Positions 41,178-50,552 of a stretch of 64,000 nt of DNA are shown piece after piece. The translations under genes were made by a program, and so were the position numbers. Numbering within the stretch: the first letter of the stretch is position 1; the number at the start of each line of letters is the position of its first letter. Below the pieces are notes generated by a model, which did not search any database, was not told where the DNA came from, and was given only the letters and a program-made list of their open reading frames with translations. The stretch comes from Providencia manganoxydans (GTDB taxonomy: Bacteria > Pseudomonadota > Gammaproteobacteria > Enterobacterales > Enterobacteriaceae), in NCBI RefSeq assembly GCF_016618195.1, contig NZ_CP067099.1:4030001-4094000 (forward strand). Direction: 5' to 3'.

Positions 41178-43004
41178 TCATTCATAACCTTCAAGATGAT
41201 CTCGGATTAATGCCATAAAAGCATCTCCAAAACGTTCAAGCTTCTTCTCTCCGACACCATTAATTAATAACAATTCCACAGGAGAAGTTGGGCAATGTTC
41301 TGCCATTTCAATCAATGTCGCATCATTAAATACAACAAATGGCGGAATATTGTCTTCATCAGCAATAGATTTACGTAGTTTGCGCAACTTAGCAAATAAT
41401 TTCTTATCATAGTTGCCTCGATAAACTTTGTTTTGCTGATTACGGCTTTTTGTCACTAATACACGTGGAACAGCAAGCAATAATGTCGTTTCACCACGTA
41501 ATATTGGCCTCGCAGCTTCTGTCAGCTGTAGAGCAGAAAAATGCGCGATATTCTGTGTGATCATGCCAAGATGGATTAATTGGCGGATCACGCTCACCCA
41601 ATGTTCATTACTTTGATCTTTGCCTATACCATACACGGGTAATTTATCATGGCCTAAATCACGAATACGCTGATTATTTGCGCCACGTAATACTTCAACA
41701 ATATAGCCAATACCGAAACGCTGACCAACACGATAAATACAGGAAAGAGCTTTTTGCGCATCCACCAGCCCATCGTATTGTTTGGGTGGATCTAAACAGA
41801 TATCACAGTTACCACATGGCGTCTGTCGATTTTCGCCGAAATAATTCAGTAACACGAGGCGACGGCAAGTTTGTGCTTCTGCGAATGCTGCAATCGCATT
41901 CAGTTTATGTCGCTCAATATCCTGTTGCATACCCGCAGGTTTTTCTTCTAGGCAACGACGCAACCATGCCATATCAGCGGGATCGTAAAACAGCACCGCC
42001 TCGGCTTCGACACCATCCCGCCCTGCTCGCCCTGTTTCTTGATAGTAGGCTTCAATATTGCGCGGAATATCAAAATGGGCAACAAAACGCACATTGGATT
42101 TGTTAATCCCCATACCAAACGCAACCGTTGCCACGACGATTTGTAAATTATCTTTCAAAAAGGCGTCTTGTACCCACTCACGTTGTTGATTATCAAGCCC
42201 CGCATGATAAGCAGCAACGCTCAAACCGCGTTTTTGCAAGCGCTCTGCGGTATCTTCCACTTTACTACGGCTATTGCAGTAAACGATGCCTGCCTTGCCT
42301 TTTTGCCCTTTAATAAAAAACCATAGCTGGTCAAGTGGCTTATATTTTTCAACTAAAGTGTAACGAATATTTGGTCGATCAAAGCTGCTAACTTGAATCT
42401 GTGGATCATGAAGATCCAATAAACGAACAATATCAGCACGAGTGGTTTCATCGGCGGTTGCGGTTAGCGCCATGACAGGAACATTTGGAAAATGTTGCCT
42501 TAACTGACCTAATGCACGATATTCAGGACGAAAATCATGACCCCATTGTGAAATACAATGCGCCTCATCAACCGCTAATAAACCGATTTTCCAGCTGGCT
42601 AGCTGACTGAGAAAATAATCCGTTAATAACCGCTCTGGCGCGACATACAGTAATTTAAGTTCACCCCGTGCACATGACTCCATCACTTCCCGCTGCTCTT
42701 GAGCCGTCTGAGAGGAATTCAAGCAAGCTGCATTAATGCCATGCAAACACAATTGGTCAACCTGATCTTTCATTAATGAGATCAACGGGGAAACAACTAA
42801 AGTCACACCTTCTTTAACCAGTGCAGGCACTTGATAGCACAAAGATTTCCCGCCACCTGTTGGCATTAAAACCAAACAATCACGGTTATCTAAAATGGCA
42901 TGGATCACTGCTTCCTGCCCAGGGCGGAAAGACTGATAACCGAAAGTACTGTTGAGTATGCTTTCAGCAAGTGACAATTGGGAGATCACTTCAGCAGTAG
43001 ACAC
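41178..43004 (-). CDS. recQ: ATP-dependent DNA helicase RecQ
   Basis: 3'-5' helicase of the RecF pathway. I choose the GTG at 43004 (MSTAEV, 608 residues), 6 bases after GAGGATC; the upstream TTG would place this site inside the gene. Motifs: [13 protein letters not shown] (motif 0), [12 protein letters not shown] (I), [17 protein letters not shown] (II and aromatic loop), ALTATAD (III), [12 protein letters not shown] (VI), the zinc-binding Cys set [12 protein letters not shown]...CGNCDIC, a winged helix and a C-terminal HRDC domain (about 530-605). Confidence 0.97.
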   Translation of the reverse strand: MSTAEVISQLSLAESILNSTFGYQSFRPGQEAVIHAILDNRDCLVLMPTGGGKSLCYQVPALVKEGVTLVVSPLISLMKDQVDQLCLHGINAACLNSSQTAQEQREVMESCARGELKLLYVAPERLLTDYFLSQLASWKIGLLAVDEAHCISQWGHDFRPEYRALGQLRQHFPNVPVMALTATADETTRADIVRLLDLHDPQIQVSSFDRPNIRYTLVEKYKPLDQLWFFIKGQKGKAGIVYCNSRSKVEDTAERLQKRGLSVAAYHAGLDNQQREWVQDAFLKDNLQIVVATVAFGMGINKSNVRFVAHFDIPRNIEAYYQETGRAGRDGVEAEAVLFYDPADMAWLRRCLEEKPAGMQQDIERHKLNAIAAFAEAQTCRRLVLLNYFGENRQTPCGNCDICLDPPKQYDGLVDAQKALSCIYRVGQRFGIGYIVEVLRGANNQRIRDLGHDKLPVYGIGKDQSNEHWVSVIRQLIHLGMITQNIAHFSALQLTEAARPILRGETTLLLAVPRVLVTKSRNQQNKVYRGNYDKKLFAKLRKLRKSIADEDNIPPFVVFNDATLIEMAEHCPTSPVELLLINGVGEKKLERFGDAFMALIRDHLEGYE

Positions 43005-43065
43005 GCGGATCCTCAAATTACAAACAGATAGCTGCCCAATCGAGCAGCAAAATAGTAGCGGGTTC

Positions 43066-43136
43066 TACCCGTTATACTTCAAGTTGCAGCACCTTCCGTT
43101 AAGAAATAAGAACTGCACCTTGAAAGATTTAGGGTA
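43066..43136. repeat. Short degenerate ERIC-like element between recQ and pldA
   Basis: About 71 bp from TACCCGTTATACTTCAAGTTGCAG to GATTTAGGGTA, read in short: only the two ends remain around a reduced centre. It lies upstream of recQ. Confidence 0.65.
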
Positions 43137-43216
43137 GCACTTTTCAAGCATTCAACTCTATTTAAAACTTATACTTGAAGCAAAGCGGTTGTATGCTAGC
43201 AAATAACCGCTAACGA

Positions 43217-44110
43217 CTAAAGCATATCATTCAACATTACACCAATACCAAAGCGTGTTTGTCTGTAATCGTAATCAATCATGGATTCGCCATAGCCACT
43301 AAATAATTGGGTATAAAACCTCACATGCTTAGTAATTGGATAGCTCCAGCCAAGCTCTGCGGCACCATAACCACTATTCCAGTTATAACGACCAGTTGCA
43401 CTAATCACACTATCACCGAGTGCATAACCCACTTTTAAGCGGTAATAGCCCATATATTTAGTAATGTGTTTATTGTCATCACTGCTGTCACTTTCAGGAA
43501 GGCGATACCACGGTTTTAAGTCAACCTGCCAATTACCATTTTGTGCCATTGCTCGTGCATAAATACGGTTCCAGCTACGCGATGTGGGATCTGAACGTCC
43601 ATTTGATTCATGGTTAAAACCTGTTTCAAACTCACGTAGTGTCCAGCCACCTAGCTGATAATCCGTCGCCCAACCAATGAAGATTTGCGGCTCATAGTTA
43701 GTTTCACGAAATGGCGAAGATTCTTTTTTATTACTTAATTGCCACCAAGAACGTTGAGTATAGGATGCAGCTAGCACTGAGTTATCCCCAGCAATCCCCC
43801 GCCATAAAGGAAAGGCTAAGCTCAATTGAAATTTTACTTCATCACGTAATGCATCTTTACCCCAATCATAACTTTTGATCGCATCTTTATTCATTGAGGA
43901 GGTATAAGTGTAAATAATGTAGTTTGATTCATAAGGGTAGAGGACAAAAGGGTTATCGTAATTTTGTAGTAACCCTGAAATGATACTTCCTCTGACAGGA
44001 GAGTTATGGTTGGCTTCTGTGGGTGATGCCATATCCGTATTTTCGGCCGCCATCAATGAAACAGACCAACAACAGAGTACAGCTCCAAGTAATTTGTAAA
44101 GAACGCGCAT
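43217..44110 (-). CDS. pldA: Outer membrane phospholipase A (OmPlA)
   Basis: Integral 12-strand beta-barrel phospholipase that becomes active as a calcium-bound dimer when envelope lipid order is lost. The 297 residues have a signal peptide (about 1-21, ending SLMAA), and the active-site region FNHESNGRSDPTSRSWNR that supplies the catalytic His, Ser and Asn. The C terminus ends in a barrel strand (FGIGVMLNDML). Slightly longer than the 289-residue E. coli protein. Transcribed toward recQ, with an ERIC-like repeat in the spacer. Confidence 0.96.
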   Translation of the reverse strand: MRVLYKLLGAVLCCWSVSLMAAENTDMASPTEANHNSPVRGSIISGLLQNYDNPFVLYPYESNYIIYTYTSSMNKDAIKSYDWGKDALRDEVKFQLSLAFPLWRGIAGDNSVLAASYTQRSWWQLSNKKESSPFRETNYEPQIFIGWATDYQLGGWTLREFETGFNHESNGRSDPTSRSWNRIYARAMAQNGNWQVDLKPWYRLPESDSSDDNKHITKYMGYYRLKVGYALGDSVISATGRYNWNSGYGAAELGWSYPITKHVRFYTQLFSGYGESMIDYDYRQTRFGIGVMLNDML

Positions 44111-44131
44111 CCTATCATTCCTATTCTGAAG

Positions 44132-44214
44132 TATACCCTAGATCATTCGAGTTGCAGGTAGGCGGCTAACTAAGCGTAGTCAACACCTCTACAAATTGAA
44201 GGATGACGGATATA
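44132..44214. repeat. Short ERIC-like element between pldA and yigI
   Basis: About 83 bp, TATACCCTAGATCATTCGAG to GATGACGGATATA, with the GTTGCAGGTAGGCGGC block well kept. In the divergent spacer upstream of pldA, 140 bases before yigI. Confidence 0.75.
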
Positions 44215-44354
44215 GACTTAAAGGTAAAGTTTGTCTCATTCTACACGCAAAATCTTAGGGTTGCTGAAAGATTATTCATTGCTTTACTAGAGACATATTT
44301 TATACATAGTGTTAACTTGTTATTTACATTTTTAAAGGATGAATAGGATTAAAG

Positions 44355-44825
44355 ATGAATGACCGTACTTACACATTAGAAGAAGCAACCAAGCTCATGA
44401 GTGATGCGTTTATCTATAAAATGCCTTTTAATCACCTTTTGGGGATCAAATTGGCTCATATGACCGATGATTTTGTTCAATTAACCATTAATAATCGACC
44501 GGAGCTGATTGGTAATTTTACCCAAAATATCCTACATGGTGGCGTGATTGCGTCTATTCTCGATGTTGCTGGTGGAATGGTTTGTATTAATCGGATCCTT
44601 CAACGCATCACCCCTCTAGTGCATCAAGACATTGCAGATAAAATGTCTAAAATGGGCACGATTGATCTACGAGTCGATTATTTGCGCCCCGGTCGCGGTG
44701 AAACCTTTACGGCAAGTGCCAGTTTATTGCGAGATGGTAATAAAATTGCCGTCACTCGCTGTGAATTGCACAATGAACGTAACCAACATATTGCTACTGC
44801 GACAGCGACTTATCTGATTGGATGA
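44355..44825 (+). CDS. yigI: Hotdog-fold acyl-CoA thioesterase YigI
   Basis: PaaI-type thioesterase family. The 156 residues have the hotdog helix NILHGGVIASILDVAGGM, where the HGG loop and Asp form the active site, and the strand segment TIDLRVDYLRPGRGE. The E. coli homologue hydrolyses medium- and long-chain acyl-CoA. Monocistronic, followed by an ERIC element and rarD, and next to pldA as in E. coli. Confidence 0.93.
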   Translation: MNDRTYTLEEATKLMSDAFIYKMPFNHLLGIKLAHMTDDFVQLTINNRPELIGNFTQNILHGGVIASILDVAGGMVCINRILQRITPLVHQDIADKMSKMGTIDLRVDYLRPGRGETFTASASLLRDGNKIAVTRCELHNERNQHIATATATYLIG

Positions 44826-44936
44826 AAATAAAAAGTAAAAATTTAGTTGCTCGGTAAACTAATAACTTGTAAAAAAAACCTCACAATGTCACATTATCGA
44901 GTCATAAATCGAGCCTATTTATATTCATGCTCGATT

Positions 44937-45077
44937 TATACTCGTCATATTTCAAGTTGCAGCGCTTTTCGTGAAGGTATAGTAACTACGCTCACCTGCA
45001 TTAGTCACATACTTCCGAATGCTCCTAGCGGCTCATTCACTTGTCGCCTTGCTGCACCTCGAATTATTTAGGGTATA
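44937..45077. repeat. ERIC-type element, 141-bp form
   Basis: From TATACTCGTCATATTTCAAG to GAATTATTTAGGGTATA. Inner blocks CTACGCTCACCTGCATTAGT and CACTTGTCGCC match other copies. The extra ~15 bases, CGTGAAGGTATAGTA, sit next to the distal end, similar to the copy at 46870. Confidence 0.9.
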
Positions 45078-45128
45078 AGAACCAAATTATTTTTAGCTAT
45101 TTCTTTAAATTCAAATTCAGAGTCAATA

Positions 45129-46025
45129 ATGAGCCAGCAAAATACCACCAAAGGCGTACTATGTGCCTTGGGAGCCTATTTGATTTGGGGAGTTGCCCCC
45201 ATTTATTTTAAAACGATCCAACAAGTGCCGGCAGAAGAAATCCTGACTCACCGTATTATTTGGTCATTTTTCTTTATGTTGGTTTTATTAACTGCCACAA
45301 AACACTGGAGCTACATGCGCCAAGTGTTAAAGCACCCCAAAAAAATACTCATACTGGGTGCAACAGCGGTCACCATTGCTTCCAACTGGCTAATTTATAT
45401 TTGGGCCGTTAACAATGGGCACATGTTACAGGCCAGTTTAGGTTATTTTATTAACCCATTGGTTAACGTGCTGTTTGGCATGCTATTTTTGCAAGAGCGA
45501 TTCCGTCGCATGCAGTGGATTGCTGTAGGATTAGCACTGACTGGTGTTTTGATCCAGTTATGGCAATTCGGCTCTGTGCCCGTGATCGGATTAAGTTTAG
45601 CCGTCACTTTTGCCACCTATGGCCTGTTACGTAAAAAATTAGGTGTTGACGCACAAATTGGGATGACCTTCGAAACATTATGGTTACTTCCTGTAGGGAT
45701 CATTTTCTTACTATTCTTTGCTGATAGTCCGACAAGCAATATGATGATGAATGATTGGCATTTAAATCTTTTACTGATCCTCGCAGGGATTATCACAACT
45801 GTCCCTCTTTTGTTATTCACAGAAGCGGCGAACCACTTGCGATTATCAACACTAGGTTTCTTCCAATACCTCGGGCCAACCATTATGTTCTTGCTTGCCG
45901 TATTTATCTATGGCGAACAAATGACATCCGAGCTATTGGTAACATTTGGCTTTATTTGGGTTGCATTAATTTTGTTTACCTTAGATGCACTTTACACTCA
46001 ACAAAAGCTAAGAAGAACTGCCTAA
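45129..46025 (+). CDS. rarD: EamA/RarD-family transporter RarD
   Basis: Ten-helix drug/metabolite transporter; the family name RarD comes from chloramphenicol sensitivity in Pseudomonas, and the substrate is not known. The 298 residues start with GVLCALGAYLIWGVAPIYFK, then two repeated EamA units (about 5-140 and 150-290), with the NWLIYIWAVNNGHMLQASLGY stretch typical of RarD. Ends 19 bases before a strong terminator. Confidence 0.94.
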   Translation: MSQQNTTKGVLCALGAYLIWGVAPIYFKTIQQVPAEEILTHRIIWSFFFMLVLLTATKHWSYMRQVLKHPKKILILGATAVTIASNWLIYIWAVNNGHMLQASLGYFINPLVNVLFGMLFLQERFRRMQWIAVGLALTGVLIQLWQFGSVPVIGLSLAVTFATYGLLRKKLGVDAQIGMTFETLWLLPVGIIFLLFFADSPTSNMMMNDWHLNLLLILAGIITTVPLLLFTEAANHLRLSTLGFFQYLGPTIMFLLAVFIYGEQMTSELLVTFGFIWVALILFTLDALYTQQKLRRTA

Positions 46026-46044
46026 TAAATCTCGTTGATTAACC

Positions 46045-46090
46045 AACATGGCACTTATTGTTTTAATAACGATAAGTGCCATGTTTCATT
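46045..46090 (+). terminator. Terminator of rarD
   Basis: A perfect 14-bp stem (46045-46058 with 46072-46085), then TTTCATTTT. Confidence 0.85.
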
Positions 46091-46710
46091 TTATGGAACA
46101 GAAGTTATTAGTTTATTTTATCTATTTTCTGAATTCATAAACTATTAATGTTAATTAAAATAACAACTTTAAACTAAATTCATTTTAAATAACTTATTTC
46201 TGATTAAAATAAATCATTATCATTTCCCTGAGAGAAATAATCTTCTGTAATTAACCTCTATTTTAGTTCCCTCCGAACAAAAAAACAATAATTCTTTATT
46301 TATCAACTTGTTAATGATGATCTATAAGTATTGATTTAATCAAAAAATTGGTTATGATGAGTTTTATCTAAAATCCGCTTCTGATTAATATCAGAAATAA
46401 AATCAACCCGTTGAATTAGCATAATATTTTTATTTTTCAAAATAAATGATTGCGTAATAAGCGCATCATCACTATATTGTACGCCGCTTGTATTCACCCC
46501 AGCGGATGGTGATGGTCCGATTCATCACTGACGTTTCATTAAAGTGCGCACGATGACATATATTAATTAGTGTCCTGGTGCGAGGTTTTCTGAAATTGGA
46601 TACAGGTCGGTTCTAAAATTTAATTTAATACAATAATGTAGCACTATGACCGATGTTATAGGCCCTTCGTTATTTTGGATACAGTAAAATAATAATACTG
46701 TGATTCAAAA
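46091..46710. other. Unexplained 620-base spacer after rarD
   Basis: First 350 bases are AT-rich and featureless. The part about 46480-46690 is more balanced in composition than the rest, with GCGGATGGTGATGGTCCG and a GATACAG word occurring twice, but no intact ORF on either strand. It may be a decayed gene or an untranslated leader. Confidence 0.4.
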
Positions 46711-46834
46711 TATACTCTAAATAATTTGAGGTTCAGGTAGGCGACAAGCGAATGAGTCGCGAGAAGCATAGAAAACTATGTGACTGGCGCAAGTGAGCGA
46801 TATCCCCCCTGCCACTTGAAGTATGACGAGTATA
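46711..46834. repeat. ERIC-type element, 124-bp form
   Basis: TATACTCTAAATAATTTGAG to GAAGTATGACGAGTATA, with GGTAGGCGACAAGCGAATGA and the central GCATAGAAAACTATGTGACT palindrome. First of two in a row upstream of the permease gene. Confidence 0.92.
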
Positions 46835-46869
46835 TAACGGGTCAGCTACATGCAAGGTTCACTCTTGGA

Positions 46870-47010
46870 TATACTCTAAAGCATTCAAGATGCAGGTAGG
46901 CGACAAGTGAAGATAGGCGGGAAGCATAGATAAACTATGTGACTCGACGAGCTGAGCGTAGTCACTTATATTTCAACGAAAGTCCTGCAACTGGAAGTAT
47001 GACGAGTATA
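46870..47010. repeat. ERIC-type element, 141-bp form
   Basis: TATACTCTAAAGCATTCAAG to GGAAGTATGACGAGTATA. The distal side has about 15 extra bases (TTATATTTCAACGAAAG). Ends 42 bases before the permease start, so it may be part of that mRNA leader. Confidence 0.92.
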
Positions 47011-47051
47011 AGAGTTGATGGTTGTTAAAGGCTTTTGGGAAGGGCTTAAAC

Positions 47052-48404
47052 ATGCAACAGAATACCGTTCAAATGAAACGTGTACTGACCACACCTGCGT
47101 TAGTTTTTTTCGGGTTGGCCTATATGGTGCCTCTCGGAATTTTCACCACCTATGGGCAAGTTACAGTGTTAAGTGAAGGTCATTTACCTATTGCTTACCT
47201 TGTTACATTAGCCGCTGTTCTATTTACTGCCATGAGTTATTGCCGTATGACAAGTGCACTGCCACTTGCAGGCTCCGCCTATTCATACGTACAAAAAACG
47301 TTTGGCGGCACACTGGGTTTCTTAGTCGGTTGGGCACAATTGCTTGACTACTTATTTCTACCGATTATCAACTATATCGCGATCGGGATCTTCGTTCACG
47401 AAGCTTTCCCCAATATCCCGATGCCAGTGATTATCTGTAGTACTATTGTCGTTGTCAGCCTGATGAATATCTTAGGGATCAAATTGGTTTCTTCGATGAA
47501 TATGCTGATCATCGCCATGCAACTCATCTTTATTGCCGTATTTTTATACCTGAGTTTTAAGACTAACTTCGTACTCGATACTGATGCGTTATTAGCGCCT
47601 ATAACGTTAGCTTCAGACCAAATGTCTGGGTTATTTGCAGGTGCCGCGGTACTCTGCCTAGCGTTTTTAGGCTTTGATGCCATTTCAACCATGGCAGAAG
47701 AAACCAAAGATGCACGTAGTGCGCTACCAAAAGCCATTATCTATACCGTATTTATTGCTGGTACACTATTTGTGGTTATCTCTTATAGCGCACATTTAAG
47801 CTATCCAATGTGGCAAGATTTCATCCCAAATACCGATGTAGCGAGCCTTGCTGTCATGAAACAGGTGGGCGGTGCAATGATGGCATCGAGTTTTATTACC
47901 GCTTATGTGATTGGTGTATTTGCTTCTGCAATGACCTCACAAGCCAGTATCGTGCGTATTTTCTATGCGATGGGACGTGATGGTGTGCTACCGCGCTCGA
48001 TTTTTGCTTACTTACATCCAAGGCTGAATACGCCTGTGTATTCCATTATTTTTGTCGCAATCGCTTCACTGCTGTCTTTGGTTTTGTCATTGAGCATGGT
48101 GGCATCCATGATTAGCTTCGGCGCATTAATCGCCTTTACCTTTGTGAATTTGTCAGTCATTAAGCATTTCTACATTGACCGCAAAGAAGCCTTAGATGGG
48201 AAAAAATTAATTACTTGCCTGATTATGCCGTCAATTGGTGTCATACTGACTTTATGGCTATGGACAAGTTTAGATAAAGAAGCCTTTACCGTCGGCCTAT
48301 GTTGGTTGGCAGCCGGTGCTATTTATTTAACCTTATTGACTCATGGTTTCAAACGTCGCCCTCCAGCAATTTCGGATGATGAGACGAATATGATCATTAA
48401 TTAA
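47052..48404 (+). CDS. APC-superfamily amino-acid/polyamine permease
   Basis: A 450-residue, 12-helix transporter of the APC superfamily. The N-terminal ALVFFGLAYMVPLGIFTTYG carries the substrate-contacting segment of helix 1, and CLAFLGFDAISTMAEETKDA the conserved helix 6 GFD-E motif of the PuuP/PlaP-like group. The ATG at 47052 follows GGAAGGG by 8 bases and is preferred over an upstream TTG at 47022. The next gene is an amidohydrolase, so uptake and hydrolysis of an amide may be linked. Flanked by ERIC elements on both sides. Confidence 0.88.
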   Translation: MQQNTVQMKRVLTTPALVFFGLAYMVPLGIFTTYGQVTVLSEGHLPIAYLVTLAAVLFTAMSYCRMTSALPLAGSAYSYVQKTFGGTLGFLVGWAQLLDYLFLPIINYIAIGIFVHEAFPNIPMPVIICSTIVVVSLMNILGIKLVSSMNMLIIAMQLIFIAVFLYLSFKTNFVLDTDALLAPITLASDQMSGLFAGAAVLCLAFLGFDAISTMAEETKDARSALPKAIIYTVFIAGTLFVVISYSAHLSYPMWQDFIPNTDVASLAVMKQVGGAMMASSFITAYVIGVFASAMTSQASIVRIFYAMGRDGVLPRSIFAYLHPRLNTPVYSIIFVAIASLLSLVLSLSMVASMISFGALIAFTFVNLSVIKHFYIDRKEALDGKKLITCLIMPSIGVILTLWLWTSLDKEAFTVGLCWLAAGAIYLTLLTHGFKRRPPAISDDETNMIIN

Positions 48405-48414
48405 ACTCATGGCG

Positions 48415-48483
48415 TTACTCTAAATAATTCGAGTTGCAGCAGGGCTTAGCCAACAACGCTGCAACTTGAAGTATGACGAGTAT
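48415..48483. repeat. Minimal ERIC-type element, 69 bp
   Basis: TTACTCTAAATAATTCGAGTTGCAG joined through a short centre to GCTGCAACTTGAAGTATGACGAGTAT: both ends intact, middle deleted. Sits between permease and amidohydrolase, leaving 58 bases to the latter. Confidence 0.9.
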
Positions 48484-48541
48484 CCCCTTTGCTATTTTGG
48501 CTCCATACAGGTTGAGCCCCTTGATAAAGACTGTGATAGAA

Positions 48542-50263
48542 ATGAATAATAAAGTTGCTGATGTCATTTACTTCAACGGTTATATTTACACCGCCGATCA
48601 ACAAGATAGCGTTGTAGATGCCATTGCCGTACAAGATGGCTATATTATCGCGAGTGGTACTTCAGAAGCGTTGCACCAGTATGTTGGGCCAGAAACCGAA
48701 AGTATCGATTTAGAAGGCAAAATGATGATGCCTGGCATCATTGATGGCCATATGCACCCATTTTGGGGAGGCATTCAGTTATTTGGTTGCCACCTCAACT
48801 ATGAGTCCCTCACTATTGATCAAATCTTACAGCGCGTCCAAGACCATTTAGATAAAGATCCCCGTACAGGAGAAAATGACTGGCTAAAAGTTACTGCATG
48901 GCTGCGTCAAGGCATGTTACCTGCTGGTATTGATATGTACCGCGAAGACATGGATAAATTGAAAACTAACCGCCCTGTGGTACTGTTTTCCAATGACTGT
49001 CATACACTTCTTGCTAACAGCCGTGCGTTAGAGCTGTTTGGGATCACCAAAGAGACACCTGAGCCACCTGATGGCAAAATTGGTAAATACGATAATGGTG
49101 AACTGAATGGTATTTTAGAAGATGCTCCCGCAATGCGTGCAGCTGACAGCATTCCTTCAATCCGTGATGACCAAGCCGTTGAAGTCGCAGAGCTGGTGCA
49201 AAAAGTGCTTAACCAACAGGGCGTTACCACAGTTATGGATGCACGAGTCTCAGAGCAGCAGCTTGAAGCTTTCGCGGAATTACAACGTCGTGACGAACTC
49301 ACACTGCGTTTCCAAGCCGCGCGTGAAATCACCCCTGACGATACACCAAATGTGGCTGCTGTCGCTGCTGCTGTTGATAAAGCGGTTGCTTTTGCAAAAA
49401 AATGGCACCAAGCAGATTGGACACCCAAGCCAGGCATCGGCCTGCGTAACATAAAAATGTTTGTTGATGGTGTTTTACAGTACCCAACCATGACGGCTTC
49501 ATTGTTACAACCCTATCGAATCAATCAAGGCACTGACAGTGCGCCAAACTGGGTTGAAACAGATAACTACGGTGATCTCTACTTCACCGCAGAGATCCTT
49601 GATGAATTAATGGAAAAAATTGCAGCGGCTGGCTATGACCCACATTTACATACCGTTGGTGAAGGTGCTGTATCCATTGTTCTTGATGCGATTGAAAAAA
49701 TGCGGGCGGCGCATCCAGAAAAAGATATCCGTCCAGGTTTAGCGCATAACGAATTAGTACATCCAAAGGACTATGAGCGTTTTGCTCGCTTAAAAACAAT
49801 TGCCTGCTTATCGTTTCAATGGGCAGCTCCAACACCTGAGCTAGCGGCTTTTGAGTGCAATATGTTAGGTGAAGAACGCTTTGAACAACTAGAGCCGATC
49901 GCTAAATTTATTGATGCTGGTGCTGTTGTCGCATTTGGTAGCGATTGGCCTATTGATGATTTTGACGAATGGTACGACTTAAAAGTCGCTGCGACGCGTC
50001 GTGGCCGTGATATTAATGGTCAACCAGCGCCGCGCTTGGATAATGACCGTGATCTGACCGTGATCGAAGTCTTACGCTCAGCGACTATTGATTCTGCATT
50101 TGCCCAACATCGTGAAGACGTCATTGGATCACTCGAAGCAGGTAAATTTGCTGATATGATCGTGCTTGATCGTAATGTGTTTGAGATCCCTGCGGACGAT
50201 ATCGAAAATGTAAAAGTATTACGTACCATTATTGGTGGTAAAACGGTGCATATTGCTTCATAA
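48542..50263 (+). CDS. Amidohydrolase family protein (YtcJ-like)
   Basis: Metal-dependent TIM-barrel amidohydrolase of the YtcJ/amidohydrolase-3 group. The start at 48542 (MNNKVADVIYFNGYIYTADQ, 573 residues) is chosen from the typical N-terminal beta-sandwich; the ribosome-binding site is weak, and a GTG 9 bases upstream is possible. Metal-site segments: MPGIIDGHMHPFWGG (His-x-His), DPHLHTVGEGAV, GLAHNELVHP and FGSDWPIDDFDEW. Paired with the APC permease just upstream. Substrate unknown; members act on N-acyl or N-formyl compounds among others. Confidence 0.9.
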   Translation: MNNKVADVIYFNGYIYTADQQDSVVDAIAVQDGYIIASGTSEALHQYVGPETESIDLEGKMMMPGIIDGHMHPFWGGIQLFGCHLNYESLTIDQILQRVQDHLDKDPRTGENDWLKVTAWLRQGMLPAGIDMYREDMDKLKTNRPVVLFSNDCHTLLANSRALELFGITKETPEPPDGKIGKYDNGELNGILEDAPAMRAADSIPSIRDDQAVEVAELVQKVLNQQGVTTVMDARVSEQQLEAFAELQRRDELTLRFQAAREITPDDTPNVAAVAAAVDKAVAFAKKWHQADWTPKPGIGLRNIKMFVDGVLQYPTMTASLLQPYRINQGTDSAPNWVETDNYGDLYFTAEILDELMEKIAAAGYDPHLHTVGEGAVSIVLDAIEKMRAAHPEKDIRPGLAHNELVHPKDYERFARLKTIACLSFQWAAPTPELAAFECNMLGEERFEQLEPIAKFIDAGAVVAFGSDWPIDDFDEWYDLKVAATRRGRDINGQPAPRLDNDRDLTVIEVLRSATIDSAFAQHREDVIGSLEAGKFADMIVLDRNVFEIPADDIENVKVLRTIIGGKTVHIAS

Positions 50264-50285
50264 AGGCTAATTTTTAGATTTATCC

Positions 50286-50314
50286 ATAAGGCACAAACTT
50301 GTGCCTTATTTTTT
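50286..50314 (+). terminator. Terminator of the amidohydrolase gene
   Basis: Stem ATAAGGCAC/GTGCCTTAT (50286-50294 with 50301-50309) followed by six T. Confidence 0.92.
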
Positions 50315-50438
50315 CTATCAATCCTAAAGAAGCGGATTAATTAAAAATTTCCTTGCAATAGCCAATTCACCTCGTTATCATCCGCTCGATTTTTATTCCC
50401 TAATACCACTTATTTAACCCACAGCAAGGAGGTACATC
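50315..50438 (+). promoter_or_regulatory. Leader/promoter region of the rtcB-prfH operon
   Basis: Contains two short segments that could pair with the Shine-Dalgarno region of the leader ORF: CCTTGC (50351-50356) with GCAAGG (50424-50429), and ACCTC (50369-50373) with GAGGT (50429-50433). They overlap on the AAGGAGG and would be mutually exclusive. No clear -35/-10 pair could be fixed. The pairing is seen; regulation is inferred. Confidence 0.35.
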
Positions 50439-50483
50439 ATGACAACAATTCATCAAACTCTTTGCGGGTCTACTCAGAAATAG
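50439..50483 (+). CDS. 14-codon leader ORF upstream of rtcB-prfH
   Basis: ATG at 50439 is preceded by a perfect AAGGAGG (50426-50432) with a 6-base gap, by far the strongest ribosome-binding site in this area. It encodes MTTIHQTLCGSTQK and stops at TAG, 69 bases before rtcB. The Cys-Gly codons TGC GGG contain GCGGG, which can pair with CCCGC downstream (about 50508-50513), before rtcB. A short, strongly initiated ORF in front of a ribosome repair operon suggests a translation-sensing leader. Expression is not shown by the sequence itself. Confidence 0.55.
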   Translation: MTTIHQTLCGSTQK

Positions 50484-50552
50484 TTTTTTCTATCTCTCTC
50501 GTTACTGCCCGCTAAATCACCTTATTTTTTCTTAGAAATGAGTTAATAGCTT

